NCBI GenBank assembly: GCA_028583685.1 | Contig: JAMXIF010000015.1 | Location: forward strand, 60,878,801-60,942,800 | Length of the DNA: 64,000 nucleotides | Direction: 5' to 3' | DNA from: Petaurus breviceps papuanus | Taxonomy: Eukaryota > Chordata > Mammalia > Diprotodontia > Petauridae | In this document: positions 10,690-23,512 of the stretch, piece by piece | How the letters are laid out: each line of letters begins with the position of its first letter | Numbering within the stretch: the stretch's first letter is position 1 | Translations under genes and position numbers: made by a program | Notes under the pieces: model-generated | Databases searched by the model: none | What the model was told of the DNA's origin: nothing | The model's input: only the letters and a program-made list of their open reading frames with translations

Positions 10690-11850
10690 AAGACTCCCAA
10701 ATTTATAAAAATAAGTGCCATTCCCTAATTGATAAGTGATTCAAAGATATGATCAGTTTTCTGGTGACATAATCAAAGCTATCTATAGCCATAGGAAAAA
10801 ATACTCAAACTCACTATTGATTGGAGAAATGCAAATTAAAATAATTCTGAGATACTACCGTATATCTTGTCTAATAGGACATAAAAGGGAAATGACAAAT
10901 ATTGGAAGGGATGTGAGAAAAATGAGACATTAATGCATTGTTGGTGGAATTGTGAACTGATTCAACCATTCTATAGAGCAATTTCAAACTCAAAGGGCTC
11001 TAAAACCCTTTGACTTAGCAATACCACTACTAGGTTGGTATCCCAAAAGAGATAAAAAATAAAAAGGAAAAGGTCCTATACAAACAAAAATATTTATAAC
11101 AGCTCATTTCTGGGAGCAAAGAATTAGAAATTGAAGGGGTCTCCATCAATTTGGGAATGGTTGAACAAGTCATGGTATGTGGTTTTGATGGAATACTATT
11201 GTACTATAAGAAATGATGAGCAGGATGCTCTCAGAAAAACCTAAAAAGATTTGCATAAGTTGATGCAAAGTGAATTGTACTGTGTACAAAGTAACAGCAA
11301 TATTAGATGATCAGCTGTGGATGACTTAACTATTCTCAGTAATACAACAATCCATGACAACTCTCAAGGACTTAAGATGAAAAATGCTAAACATACCCAA
11401 AGAAAGAACTGAGGGTGTCCGAATACAGATTGAAACATGCTTTTAAAAAAAAACTTTTTCTTTTTCTCGAGTTTTTTCTCTACGTTTTCTTTTACAATCT
11501 GCATATTTTTATATGTTTTGCCTGCAACACATGTATAAACTACATAAACTGCTTTCCTTCTCATTGGGGGGGGGGTTGGGGAAAGAGGAAAGAGGGAGAG
11601 AATTTGGAACTCAAGTTTTAAAAGTGAATGTTATGACATAATTTTTCAAGAAAATTAGTGTGAAATGGAAATTCATGGTTTTATTTTGCATCCTCTTTTT
11701 ATGTAGTACGATGTACATGGAAGCATTATCTTTTTTGTCTTCCTGTATTTAAGTTCAAACTGAATACATAATTATGAAAAGAGAAAAATGAATGTTAAAA
11801 TTGTTTTATATGTAACTAGAGAAAAATGCTAAAAAAATTTTTAAAACATA
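10690..11850 (+). mobile_element. 5'-truncated L1, ORF2 end and 3'UTR
   Basis: It holds only the last part of ORF2 and the 3'UTR. Recognisable ORF2 boxes are TATTGATTGGAGAAATGCAA, GCATTGTTGGTGGAATTGTG and CAATACCACTACTAGG, which match the element at 17.8-18.2 kb. Many stops are present. The A-rich end lies at about 11820-11856. It was never capable of independent movement as inserted. Confidence 0.8.
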
Positions 11851-11857
11851 AAAAAAA

Positions 11858-12035
11858 TTGAGAGTCCTCAGAGCTTTGGTTTCTATGGACTATAACTATT
11901 TATATTTGCTTTATTAGATATTAAAATGTCTTAGTTTTACCATGAAAGTAGTTTTGACCTTGTGGACCTCCTAAAAGTGTCTTGGGAACTCCCAGAAGTC
12001 TCTGGACAACACTTTGAGAACCACTGCATTAAAGT
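11858..12035 (-). mobile_element. hAT-like DNA transposon fragment
   Basis: Its minus-strand start reads CAGTGGTTCTCAAAGTGTTG, the terminal motif of hAT-Charlie/Tip100-type mammalian elements, and is followed by GGGAGTTCCC and AGGTCAAAACTAC. The other terminus is not clear. It is non-coding and probably ancient. Confidence 0.55.
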
Positions 12036-12049
12036 AATTACAAAGTGAC

Positions 12050-12440
12050 ATTTTAATTCAATTCAACAAGTGTTCATTGAGTGTAAGCTCTGTGTAGGAC
12101 ACTCTTTTATGTGCTAGGGACACAAAAGCAAAACAAAAAACCCAGTTCCTGAGCTCTAGAAGTTTGTATACTACTTGAGAGAAATGACATATTCATAGAC
12201 ACAAAGATATAAAATAGATGCAAAGCAAGTCTGAGTGTAAAATGTTTTTGGTGGGGCAGCAAGAACAAATTCAGTGTAAGTGAGTGAACTAGAAAGGTGT
12301 TCTGTTCTAGAAAGGAAGTAGCAGCTGAGTTGTACTTTAAAGGAAGCTTGAGAATTTATGATACAGAAGTGAAGAGGGGAAAACATTCCAGACATAGGGA
12401 ACAGCCTAAGCAAAGGCAAGGAGATATGAAATGGAATGGA
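12050..12440 (+). mobile_element. Old L2-like repeat
   Basis: Contains TTTATGTGCTAGGGACACAA, TACTTTAAAGGAAGCTTGAG and ACATTCCAGACATAGGGAAC, matching the repeat at 5650-6057. The short minus-strand open frame at 12171-12419 is incidental. Confidence 0.45.
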
Positions 12441-12938
12441 TTTAGTTGAATGTGAACGTTGGCCATGGTCTAGGGTTTTCCAAGTTTTGGACTCATCAAG
12501 GCTAGGTCTAATATTGGGAATTGAACCAAAAGGTCAGATTTTCTTTTAGTTTATCCTTACCCTCACCAAGAGTTTATGCCATGGGTGGCCAGCAGAGGCC
12601 TGATCAATTTGGAGGGCAAGTCTTCCCACAAACCACTAGGTCCACTACCAGGCCTATCACCAAAGGTCTGGGACTGGAAAGAGCAAGGTAAGAAGGAAAT
12701 ACAGGGGCCCCTATACTGGACAGCAAACACTCCTGGGGCTACCACTTCATAGCCCAGAAATTTTTTTTTTAAAGCCCCTTTCAGGACCTCCAAAGACTAG
12801 GATGACAGAGTGAAGCTCACTTGCTCTAAACCCCCCCTCTGACACTGAAAACATAGCAACTCTTGCCCCAGGGCAAAACCCTCTACAGTAAAGGCTTGGG
12901 ATCCTACAGAAAGGGCATGGCTAGGACCCTACCTCAAA

Positions 12939-13933
12939 ATGGGTAGAAAGCAGACTACAAAGACAAAGACTCTGGTGTCCTACTATCCTCAGAGGGAGGA
13001 ACCAACCTTAGAGGGAGACAATGTGGACTCCACACCCAAAGCTGAAACTTCAACAGGGAATGGGTGCCAAGCAAAGAAGGCTCTCCTAGATGAGATCAAA
13101 AGGAACTTTGAAAACAAAATGAGAGAGATAGAAGAGAAAATGAATGATTCTGTAAAAACAAAAATAGCAGAATTAGAAAAACATTATAATGAGGAAAACA
13201 TCTCTCTAAAAAGAAAAGTGTATGATATGGAAAAGGAGCTTCAAAAATTAACCAAGGAAAATGATTTGCTAAAAACTAGAATTAAACAAATGGAAACAAA
13301 TATCTCTATGAGGAGCCAAGAATAAGTCAAGCAAAACAACAAGAATGAAAAATTGGAAAAAGAGGTAAAATGCCTCAAAGAAATAATAACTGACCTGGAA
13401 AACAGATCCAGGAGAGATAATCTGAGAATCATAGGCCTACCAGAAAATTATTATGAAAAAATGAGCCTGGACAACATTCTCCAAGAGCTTGTTAAGGAAA
13501 ACTGCCCTGAGATACTAGAACCTGAGGGTAAAATAGAAATCGAGAGAATCCACTGGACACCTGCTGAAAGAGATCCCAAACTGAAAAGTCCTCAAAATGT
13601 TGTGGCCAAACTCCAGAACTACCAGATAAAAGAGAAAATACTTCAAGTGGCCAGAAAGAAACAATTCAAATATTGAGGATCCACAGTGAGGATTGCACAG
13701 GATCTGGCAGCCTCTACACTAAAAGATCGGAGGCAGTGGAATGCAATTTTCCATAAGGCAAAAGAGCTCCGGTTCAACCAAGGATCACATACTACCCAGC
13801 GAGACTGGGCATATTCTTCCAGGCAAAGAGATGGTCATTCAGCGATATAACAGAGTTCCAGAACTTCTTGATAAAAAAGCCGGAACTCAATGAAAAATTC
13901 AACCTCCCATTATGAGATGCAACAGTGACTTAG
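12939..13933 (+). pseudogene. L1 ORF1, broken
   Basis: RNA-binding nucleic-acid chaperone of L1. It starts MGRKQTTKTKTLVSYYPQRE. A predicted coiled coil follows (about residues 45-125, rich in E, K, L), then the RRM-type core LENRSRRDNLRIIGLPE and the C-terminal domain (RIHWTPAERDPKL, QIKEKILQVARKKQFKY). Compared with the intact copy at 33757-34749, it has an in-frame TAA after SMRSQE (about 13323), a TGA after QFKY (13674) and a frameshift near 13770. The natural stop is at 13931-13933. Confidence 0.9.
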
Positions 13934-14546
13934 AAAGGTAAACAAGGAGAACACACACACACACCCTGCTATTTGATAAGAGCAAACTGGTTATAGACAA
14001 GTAGAGGGTATGACTATAAAATACACAAATGACGATTAAAAAAAATCTTATTAAGAGCTACAAAGGGACTGCAATGGAAGAAAGGGAATGGTTGAAGTGG
14101 AAAAGGGTAAAATATGCCACACATAGAGGCATAAAAACTGTATAGCAGAGGAAAAAAAGGGAGGGAGATGGGAAGCATATGAGCTTTTCCCTCATTGGTT
14201 CTGGTACAAGGAGGGAACAACAACTAGTTAAGCATAGGACTCTATGGAGAAGAAACGCAAAAAGTATCATTTTAGAAGGAAAGATGGGAAGGAGAGAAGC
14301 GTCACATGAGATTTGTTCCTGTCACTCTTGATGCGAAGAAGAAATAGCATACTTCATTAAGTATAAAAATATCCTACAGGCAGTAGGAGGGGGAAAGGGT
14401 TATGAAAGGGGATGGGAGTGGTTTGTAGGGAGGAAAGTAGTAAGGGGAAAGGGAAGGAAAAGGGAGGGGGGCTGAAAAGGGAACACTGAGGGAGGCGTGG
14501 TCAAAAGGAAAACTATTAAGGGGGGAAGGGAGAAGGGAGGGAAAAT

Positions 14547-17500
14547 ATGAACATTAACAGGGGCAGGAATAGGATGGAGGGAAAGAAACAGATAACAATC
14601 ATAACTGTAAATGTGAATGGAATGAACTCTGCCATAAAACGGAGATGGATAGCAGAATGGATTAGAAATCATAATCCTACGATATGCTATTTACAAGAAA
14701 CACATCTGAAACAGAGGGATACACACAAGGTAAAGGTAAAAGGTTGGAATAAAATATATCATGCTTCAGCTAAAGTAAAAATAGCAGGGGTAGCAATCCT
14801 TATCTCAGATAAAGCAAAAGCAAAAATTGACCTAATTAAAAGAGATAAGGAAGGAAACTATATCCTGTTAAAAGGCACCATCGAGAATGAAGCAATATCA
14901 TTACGTAACATATATGCACCAAGTGGTGTATAACATCCAAATTCCTAGAGGAGAAAGTAAAGGAATTAGAGGAAGAAATAAATAGCAAAACTATACTAGT
15001 GGAAGACCTTAATCTCCCCCTGTCTGAACTTGATAAATCCAACCTCAAAATAAACAAGAAAGAAGTTAAGGAGGTGAACAGGATTTTAGAGAGGATAGGT
15101 ATGATAGACCTCTGGAGAAAACTAAATGGGGATAAAAAGGAATTTACTTTCTTCTCAGTGGTTCATGGCACATACTCAAAAATTGACCATGTTCCAGGGC
15201 ATAAAACCCTCACAATTCTATGCAGTAAAGCAGAAATATTAAATGCATCCTTCTCAGATAATGCAATAAAAATTATATGCAATAAAGGGTCAGAGAAACA
15301 CAGACTAAAAACTAATTGGAAATTAAACAATTTAATCCTAAAGAATGATTGGGTCAAACAAGAAATTATAGAAACAATCAGTAATTTCATTCAAGAGAAT
15401 GATAATAATGAGACAATATACCAAAATCTGTGGGATGCATTAAAGGCAGTTCTTAGGGGAAGTTTTATATCCCTGAGTGCATATGTGATTAAATTAGAGA
15501 AAAGGGAGCTCAACGAATTGGGCATGCAATTAAAAACCTAGAAAAAGAACAAATTCAAAATCCCCAATTAAATACTAAAATAGAAATATTGAAGACAAAA
15601 AGAGAGATTAATAAAATTGAAATTAATAAAACTGTTGAATTAATAAATAAAACCAAGAGCTGGTTTTATGAAAAAACCAACAAAATTGATAGACCTTTAG
15701 TCAATATGATAAAAAAAAGAAAGAAGAAAACCAAATTATGAGTATCAAAAATGAAAAGTGTGAATCTACCTCCAATGTAGAGGAAATCAAAACAATAATT
15801 AGGAATTATTTTTACCAATTGTATGCACATAAATTTGACAATATCAGGGAAATGGATGAATATTTAGAAACATACAAGTTGCCCAGATTAACTGAAGAGG
15901 AAGTAAATTACTTAAATAATCCCATCTCAGAAAAAGAAATTGAACAAGCCATCAGTCAGCTCCTTAGGAAAAAATCTCCAGGCCCAGATGGATTCACTAG
16001 TGAATTCTATCAAACATTTAAAGAACAATTAATTCCAATACTCTACAAACTATTCGGGAAAATTAATGAAGAAGGAATCCTACCAAATTCTTTTAATGAC
16101 GCAAATATGGTACTGATACCTAAATCAGGTAGAGATAAAACAGAGAAAGAAAATTATAGACCAATCTCCCTCATGAATATAGATGCAAAAATTCTAAATA
16201 AAATAGTAGCAAAAATACTACAGCAACTTATCTCAACAATAATACCCTTTGATGAGGTAGGATTTATTCCAAAAATGCAAGGATGGTTTAATATTAGGAA
16301 AACCATCAGTATAATTGATCATATCCACAATAAAACTAGCATAAATCACATGATCATCTCAATAGACACAGAAAAGGCTTTTGACAAAATACAACATCCA
16401 TTCCTATTAAAAACATTAGAAAGTATAGGAATAAATGGAGCCTTCCTTAAAATAATAGGTAGCTTCTATTTAAAGCCATCAGCAAGTATTATATGTAATG
16501 GGGAGAATCTAGAAGCATTTCCAATAAGATGAGGGGTGAAACAAGGTTGTCCACTCACCCCTCTTATTCAATCTGGTACTAGAAATGTTAGCAGTAGCGA
16601 TTAGAGAAGAAAAAGAAATCAAAGGAATCAAATTAGGCAAAGAAGAGACCAAGCTATCACTCTTTGCAGATGATATGATGATATACTTAGAGAATCCTAG
16701 AGAATCAAGTAAAAAACTACTTGAGACAATAAATAAATTTGGCAAAGATGCAGGATATAAAACAAACCCACATAAATCCTCGACATTCCTATATATTTCC
16801 AATGAAATTCAACAGCAAGAGATAGAAAGAGAAATCCCATTTAAAGTTACTGTACACATTATAAAATATTTGGGCATCTACCTGCCAAAACAAACCCAGG
16901 ACCTGTATGATCATAACTACAAAACACTTTTCACACAAATAAAGTCAGATCTAACTAATTGGAAAAATATCAATTGCTCATGGCTGGGTCAAGCTAATAT
17001 AATAAAAATGACAATTTTACCTAAATTAATTTATATATTTAGTGCCATAACAATTAATTTACCAAAAAACTACGTTATAGAGCTAGAAAAAATAGTAACA
17101 AAATTCATTTGGAAGAAAAAACGGTCCAGAATATCAAGGGAATTAATGGAAAGAAATTCTAGGGTAGGTGGACTAGCTATACCAGATTTCAATCTGTATT
17201 ATAAAGCAGCAGTCATCAAAACTACTTGGTACTGGCTGAGGAATAGAGGAGTGGATCAATGGAATAGATTAGGCATATGAGATTTAGAAGTCAATGACTA
17301 TAGTAATCTATTGTTTGATAAACCTCCAGTCCCTGGTTTGTGGGATAAGAACTCACTATTTGACAAAAACTGCTGGTAAAACTGGAATATAGTATGGCAG
17401 AAACTGGGCATAGACCATTATCTAACACCATATACCAAAATTAAGTCTAAATGGGTTCATGATCTAGGTATAAAGGTTGATACTGTAAGCAGTCTCCTAA

Positions 17501-18393
17501 AACAAGGAATAGTTTACCTATCAGACTTGTGGAGAGGGAAAGACTTTATGACTAAACAAGAATTAGATAACATTATAGAATGTGAAATGGATAATTTTGA
17601 CTACATGAAATTGAAAAGTTTCTGTACAAACAAAGCCAATGTAACCAAGATTAAAAGGGAGGTGGGAAATTGGGAAAGAATCTTTACAACCTATGTCTCT
17701 GACAAAGGACTCATTTCTAAAATATACAGAGAATTGAGTCAAATTTATAAGAATACAAGTCATTCCACAATTGATAAATGGTTAAAGGATATGAACAGGC
17801 AGTTTTCAGAGAAAGAAATTAAAGATATCTATAAGCACATGAAGAAATGCTCTAATTCACTATTGATTAGAGAAATGCAAATCAAAACAACTCTGAGGTA
17901 CCACATCTCACCAGTCAGATTGACTAAGATGACAAAACAGGAAAATGACAAATGCTGGAGAGGATGTGGGCAAATTGGAACACTAATGCATTGTTGGTGG
18001 AGTTGTGAACTGATCCAGCCTTTCTGGAGAGCAATCTGGCATTATGCCCAAAGGGCCATAAATACTTTCATACCCTTTGATCCAGCAATACCACTCCTAG
18101 GGTTATATCCCAAAGAGATCATAAAAATGGGAGAAAGACCCATATGTACAAAAATGTTTATAGCAGCTCTTTTTGTGGTAGCAAAGAATTGGAAATTCAG
18201 GGGGTGCCCATCAATTGGGGAATGGCTGAACAAGTTGTGCTATATGCGTGTTATGGAATACTATTGTGCTATAAGAAACGAGGAGCAGACGATCTTCATA
18301 TTTACCTGGAGAGGCTTAAAAGAACTGATGCTGAGTGAGAAGAGTAGAACCAGGAGAAATTTGTACACAATTACAGACACAACATATGTGTGA
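14547..18393 (+). pseudogene. L1 ORF2, broken
   Basis: Endonuclease and reverse transcriptase polyprotein of L1. The start is [10 protein letters not shown]. The endonuclease part includes TVNVNGMNS and [10 protein letters not shown]. The reverse transcriptase includes [10 protein letters not shown] (about 16150) and the catalytic [11 protein letters not shown] (about 16659). The Cys-rich end CWRGCG...HCWWSC lies near 17953-18010. Frameshifts are visible near 14932, 15538, 15720 and 16556. Nonsense codons lie at about 16530, 17278 and 17378. It is non-functional. The last 289 codons (17527-18393) are open. Confidence 0.92.
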
Positions 18394-18795
18394 TGACCAA
18401 CTTTGATAGACTGGACTCTTCTCAGAAATGCCGTGATATAAGTCAATCCCAAAAGACTCATGATGGAGAGAAATATGTGCCTCCAGAGAAAGAACTAGAA
18501 TGAATTAAGTTTATATCCAGGTAGAAGCAAAATACCTGATCTTTTTCCTTCACTTATTTGGTTTTATGTCCTCTTTAACATTTTTCATTCCAGTTGGTAC
18601 AATCCGTCCTTATAACCTGACTAATGTATAATGTGAAAGTATTTGTAGATCCTATACTGGACTATAAGCCGCCATGGGAGGTCGAGGGGAGGGAGGGGGA
18701 CAAAATGTGAAACTCAAGGAATTGTGGGATTTAATCCTGTAAACTAAAAGGAAACAAACAAATTAATAAAAATATTTTTAAAAAAGAGTTTCTGC

Positions 18796-20245
18796 TTTGG
18801 AACCTCCATATGTACACTTAGATCTAATTTTCCATAAATATAAGTAACAGGGTCCCAATACCCTATGCAAATATGCAAGATAGTACATGCATTACACATT
18901 CAGGAGAGCTTGTATTTTAGCCCACAAAAAATGTAGAATGTGCAAACAACTCACAATGCTCAGGTAGAAGAGAGGACATAAAACAGTTATAGTGGTTACC
19001 CTCAGAACGAACTGAACTTTGTTAGCATTCTGGCATTCCTATAATATTCTAGTGCTCCCATATGGTTCTGCACAATACAATATGTAGTATACTATGGTAT
19101 ACCCTGTGCAATGTGTTTCCACAGAAGGTGAGCATATCAGCCTCATTAAATTGAGTTTATCTGAATCTCATTGTAATAGTGAGAAGGAAAATGTCAAAGA
19201 TGATCTAGATTTTCTTTCCCTTTTATTTATTTGCATTGCATACCAGATGCAGAGGTTGTGTGCATGATCTCCCCCTCCCCTGCAAGACACATTTCTCAGA
19301 AATTTCCTTCTCTCTCTAAATTTTTGAACCTGTAATTACTCTTGAGAAAACCTCCAAAACGTTCATTGTTTGATAAACTTCCTCTCTCTGCTATAAGGCT
19401 AACTACTGGGATCATGATACCAATGAAATAAAAATCTGCTCCCCTTCCCCATCCAGACTGGATGTTGGGAGTGAAATACATTTTCCATGAAATCCAACCT
19501 CACTTTCCCATTGGAAAACATATGTCCCCTTCTACCTTGTGCTTCTCCAGTAACTTTATTATTGTCTTGGCTGCTGCAGTCTCTTAGGCTAAGTAGGTCC
19601 ACTTTCAGATATTTCCATGTACAAAATAAAGAATTACATGAATACTATACATAAAGACCTAGGGTATACAGGATATAAGATTAACCTGGAGAGAAGAGGC
19701 TTCCTGTTGGAGATGAGTTTGTGTTAGCTCTTGAGAGAGTATATATAAATGAGTTAAGGGAGAGGAGAAGATATTTCACTGGGGAGAATAATTGGTACAG
19801 AGACATGGAGTTGGGAATCAGTTTCACTTTATTATTGAGAACTCCAAAATGTTGCTCAATGTGAATATTGACTTAAAAATTTCAAATGAATTGACTCACA
19901 CAGAACAATGAAAGCAGTTACATTTATTATTCATGAAAAGAAAGTCCCCATATGGGCTTGGCTTCTCCACGACTAGTTTCCTGATATTCAGCTGACTCAT
20001 TCTGTTAAGTGTTTTGGGCCCCATAAAATCATTCTTTTTTTTTAATGCCACTCTGCCCTAAAAATGTTATCAAATATGTGCTGAATTTTCTAATTGAGCT
20101 GTGAGGCTGGTAGGTAACAGAGTAAATACGTCTAGAAGGGGAGGAATGCAGGGATGGAGGTTGCCAAAGGGAGAGAGCCATAAAATATTTCAACCTAGGG
20201 AAATATTTGAATCAGCCTCCACCTCTAACCCCCATCCCTACCCTT
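18796..20245. other. No recognisable feature
   Basis: About 1.45 kb between the L1 and the outer LTR. Short open frames on the minus strand near 19296-19602 overlap each other and match nothing I know. Confidence 0.4.
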
Positions 20246-20832
20246 TGTAATGATAATGGACATTTGAAGATATTCCCTGGCCCTTGTATTTGCAATCAAA
20301 CAGGTACTTAGCACCTTGTTCCATTTTCATGATTGTGTCAAGTATTAAGACTCAGAACTTGAGAGTAGAAACAGGACCTCCACTTGGCTCTGGCTCCCAC
20401 CACCTCCAATCCATGTAAAAGGGGTCTCTGAACAAACTTTGGAGCTGTAGAACGCACAAAACAACACCAAGAAGCTAACCTCCTGCTGAGGACAACCCAG
20501 CGGGCCGTCAGGAATGGGCCAGCGCAGAGCTCTGGGAGCTGACCCAACCCCACTCTGAGGTTTTAGCCCCAAGGCAAGCCTGACCAGCAGCTGGCTGGAG
20601 GGACTCCAGATCACCAATAACTGTGGTGGTCCAGAACTATCAACACATAGATGCTGTCCTTAGCAGACAAAGTGAGAGGTCAGTGCAGTGAGGACTTTAG
20701 GACCCAGTAGTGGGGAGTGTGTCAGCTTTTGCCCCTGGGGCAAGAAGCCACTGAGGGTGGTGGCCTGCCACATGGCAGCTTCAGCTCCTGGCCTGCAGAG
20801 TGTAGGGGGACCAAGTGACCAGTCTGAGGGTC

Positions 20833-22007
20833 TGTGATAGCAATGGCAATTAAAGATTCCCCTGTATTGTCTTGGTTTTCAAATTGATTGTGTTAAAACC
20901 CAGAGTTTGTTAATCCCACCTGTGGGATGGGCTTGTTGATGTGAAAAGAAAGTCCTGAACTGGGAGGAGCTGGTGAGGTAGATTTGGAGAGACACTAGAG
21001 AGAGGCGGAAGATCTTTTTGGAAGCAGCACCTCGTGGAGAGAGAGAGACTAAGAGAATTGCTGGTGGCCGCTTTGAATTGCCCTGGACTTTTGAGACCTG
21101 CCCCCTGAGCTGCCAAGGACTGAGGAGACATGGCTGATTTGCTGGTACTTTGTCTGTCTGTTTTGATGTTATTTTGCCAGATTTGTCCATGGTGAAAGAC
21201 TGTCCTTTTCTTGAAGAAGTCCTGGAACCTGGCTGTTCGCTAAGAAGGCCTGCGACTGTCCTGCAGACAGAGAGTGAATACTGTCCACTGGTGAGGGACA
21301 GTACTGTTGTTGCAGGGGTCTGGAGATTGTCCTGCAGACAGAGTGAATACTGTCCACTGGTGAGGGACAGTGCTGTTGTTGCAGGGGTCTGGGAGCCTTT
21401 CTGTTGGTTCAGAAGCCCTGAAGAAGGATTTTCTTGTTGTATGTTTACAGAAATCCTGGGAGAGGGCTTTGCTAATGTGTTCAGGGGTTCTAGGACTGTT
21501 CTACAGACAAAGGATAAATTCATGAAGGGACTGGCAATGTATCTTATGGCCTTGCTAAGCCTTGTCTCCCCAGGAACTAAGATTGCTGAGAACTTGCCTC
21601 GTGTCAAGATGAAGAAAAGACCTCCATTTGGGTATTAAGTGCTGTGTTTAAACTTGATGTAACTCTGGGGTAGATTCAATTGTGATCCAGGGGTGGGGAA
21701 CTTTTGACCTTATGTTTGGAAACTAATCTCCATTTGAGAAGAGGGGCTTTGTGGTGGACTTAATTAAGGTATAGCCTAGGGGTGGAGAAGTATTTAGAAC
21801 AGAGACTTTGTAATTGATTGAATGATTGGAAGGTCCTGGGGTGGGTTAGTCCTTGTAGATTATTTAATCACACTTAGTAAATGCTGTATTTTGAATGATG
21901 TCATGTTTTGATCTTCTCTGTTCTTGGTTTGTCACTGAATAAAATAGAGAGCACCTATGCTGGTATTTTGAACCTGGGAAGTTGCCTTCTTTTGGCATTA
22001 CATTACA
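20833..22007 (+). mobile_element. Solo LTR B, 1,175 bp, inside the HAL1-like 5'UTR
   Basis: LTR fossil with TG...CA ends (TGTGATAGCAATGG to GGCATTACATTACA) and a perfect 5-bp TSD, GGGTC, at 20828-20832 and 22008-22012. The interrupted L1-type 5'UTR resumes directly after it. It shares body text with LTR A and with 55792-56904. Open frames on both strands within it (21150-21638 plus, 20879-21607 minus) overlap and have no viral domain, so I do not call them genes. Confidence 0.9.
21252..21395 (+). repeat. Tandem duplication of about 70 bp inside LTR B
   Basis: Two adjacent copies, each with TGTCCTGCAGACAGAG, AATACTGTCCACTGGTGAGG and TTGTTGCAGGGGTCTGG. Duplications of this kind are common in the U3 part of LTRs and can carry enhancer sites, but I see no specific factor site. 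Confidence 0.8.
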
Positions 22008-22224
22008 GGGTCTTGCTTTAAACTGCTTGGATCTGGATTGCAGTGTAAGGTGGAGGTCCTGGGGTTTGTGACTAGCTTTCCAGAGCATGTGGAGGCTTCA
22101 GAGGGGGCACATAACTAATACCTCCAGCAGCTGAGAAAACCCCAGCTTTTGAAACAAACACCCCGTCTGGTGGCAGAGCCCTACTGTGGCAAAAAGCCCC
22201 AAAATCAAGTAATTGAGTATCAAA

Positions 22225-23276
22225 ATGATCAGGCAAAGGAAGCAAACCAAGCAAAGCAATCCAACATAAGACTCCTATTTTGGGGACAAAAAGTATCAAA
22301 GCATGGAATAGGAGGAAGACAGTGAAGTCAGAACTCCTGAACCAAAAGTTTCCAAGAAAAATACAAGCTGGTTACAGGCCATAGAGGACCTTATAAAGCA
22401 GATAAGAGAAGTGGAGGAAAAATTGGGAAGAGAAATGAGAATGATGCAAGAAAATTATGAAATGAGAGTCAACAGCCTGACTGAGGAAAATACACCTTAA
22501 AAAAATAGACTAACTCAAAATGGCAAAAGAGGTTCAAAAAGGCAATGAGGAGAAGAAAGCCTTAAAAAGCCATATTTGCCAGATGGAAAAAGAATCTCAA
22601 AAGCTCACTGAGGAGAATCATCGCTTCAGAATTAGATTGGAGCAAATGGAAGCTTATGACTTTATGAGAAATCAAGATGCTGTTAAACAGATCCAAACAA
22701 ATGAAAGCACAAAAGGCAATGTGAAATATCTCACTGGAAAAACCACTCATCTGGAATATAGATCCAGGAGAGATAATTTAAAAATTATTGGACTACTTGA
22801 AAGCCATGATCAAACAAAGAACCTAGAAATCATACTTCAAGGAAAACTGCCCTGATGTTTTAAAACCAGAAGGCAAAATAGAGGTTGAAAGAATCCATCG
22901 ATCACCTCCTGAAAAAGATCCCAAAAAGAAAACTCCTAGGAATGTTATAGACAGATTCCAGAATTCCCAGATTAAGGAGAGAATATTACTAGCAGCCAGA
23001 AAGAAACAATTTCTATATTGTGGAAACACCATTAGGATAACTCAGGATCTGGCAGCTTCTACACTGAGGGATCGAAGGGCTTGGAATATGATGTTCCAGA
23101 GGGTAAAGGAGCTGGGATTAAAACCAAGAATCACCTACCCAGCAAAACTGAGTATCATGTTTCAGGGAAAACTATGGTCATTCAATGGAATAGAGGATTT
23201 TCAAGAATTCTTGATGAAAAAAACAGAATTGAATAGAAAATCTGACATTCAGATACAAGAAGTAAGAGAAGCATGA
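22225..23276 (+). pseudogene. ORF1 of the first HAL1-like element, broken
   Basis: L1 ORF1-type RNA-binding protein remnant. The likely start is the ATG at 22225 (MIRQRKQTKQSN), aligning with MSKQRKHNQTIESFFEG of the second copy. It contains a coiled-coil stretch (QMEKESQKLTEENHRFRIRL), EYRSRRDNLKIIGLLESHDQ, RIHRSPPEKDPKKKTPRNVI and the C-terminal KELGLKPRITYPAKLSIMFQ. It ends EVREA then TGA at 23274. Several stops and a frameshift near 22850 make it non-functional. Confidence 0.85.
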
Positions 23277-23409
23277 GAAGGTAAACAGGGAAAAGAAATC
23301 ATAAGGAACTTATCAAAGTTGAACTATTAACATTCCTACATGGAAAAACAATAATTGTAATTGATGAAACTTTTCTCCATATGAAAATAGTTGAAGGGTA
23401 TAGAAATAT

Positions 23410-23512
23410 ATGTGTGTGTGTGTCTATATCAAAGGGTATAAGGGTGCATGAATACATATGTGAATGTGTGTAGGTATATATATATATATGTGTGTGTGTG
23501 TACAGGTATACA
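23410..23512 (+). repeat. Short TG/TA microsatellites
   Basis: (TG)n at about 23410-23421, (TA)n at about 23477-23488 and (TG)n at about 23489-23500. They lie in the 3' region of the HAL1-like element. The second copy has comparable CA/TA-rich text at 28100-28180, so this is a family trait. Confidence 0.8.

Larger units (their letters stand above)
12581..18783 (+). mobile_element. Near full-length L1, decayed
   Basis: 6.2 kb L1 with a 5'UTR (12581-12938), ORF1, a purine-rich inter-ORF spacer (13934-14546), ORF2 and a 3'UTR ending in ACTAAAAGGAAACAAACAAA and an A-rich tail. Its sequence order matches the younger element at 29191-35598, but its 5' end begins just where that element's CpG-rich module stops. 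A probable TSD, AAGAGTTTATGC / AAGAGTTTCTGC, lies at 12568-12579 and 18784-18795 with one mismatch. Both ORFs carry several lesions. Confidence 0.9.

Noticed and set aside
21252-21395. Direct repeats resembling a CRISPR array
   Set aside because: Only two long adjacent copies without spacers, in a eukaryotic LTR.
21150-21638. Open frame of 162 codons (plus), overlapped by 242 codons on the minus strand
   Set aside because: Both lie inside solo LTR B, run through its 70-bp tandem repeat and have no recognisable domain. Long frames on both strands reflect base composition and repetition.
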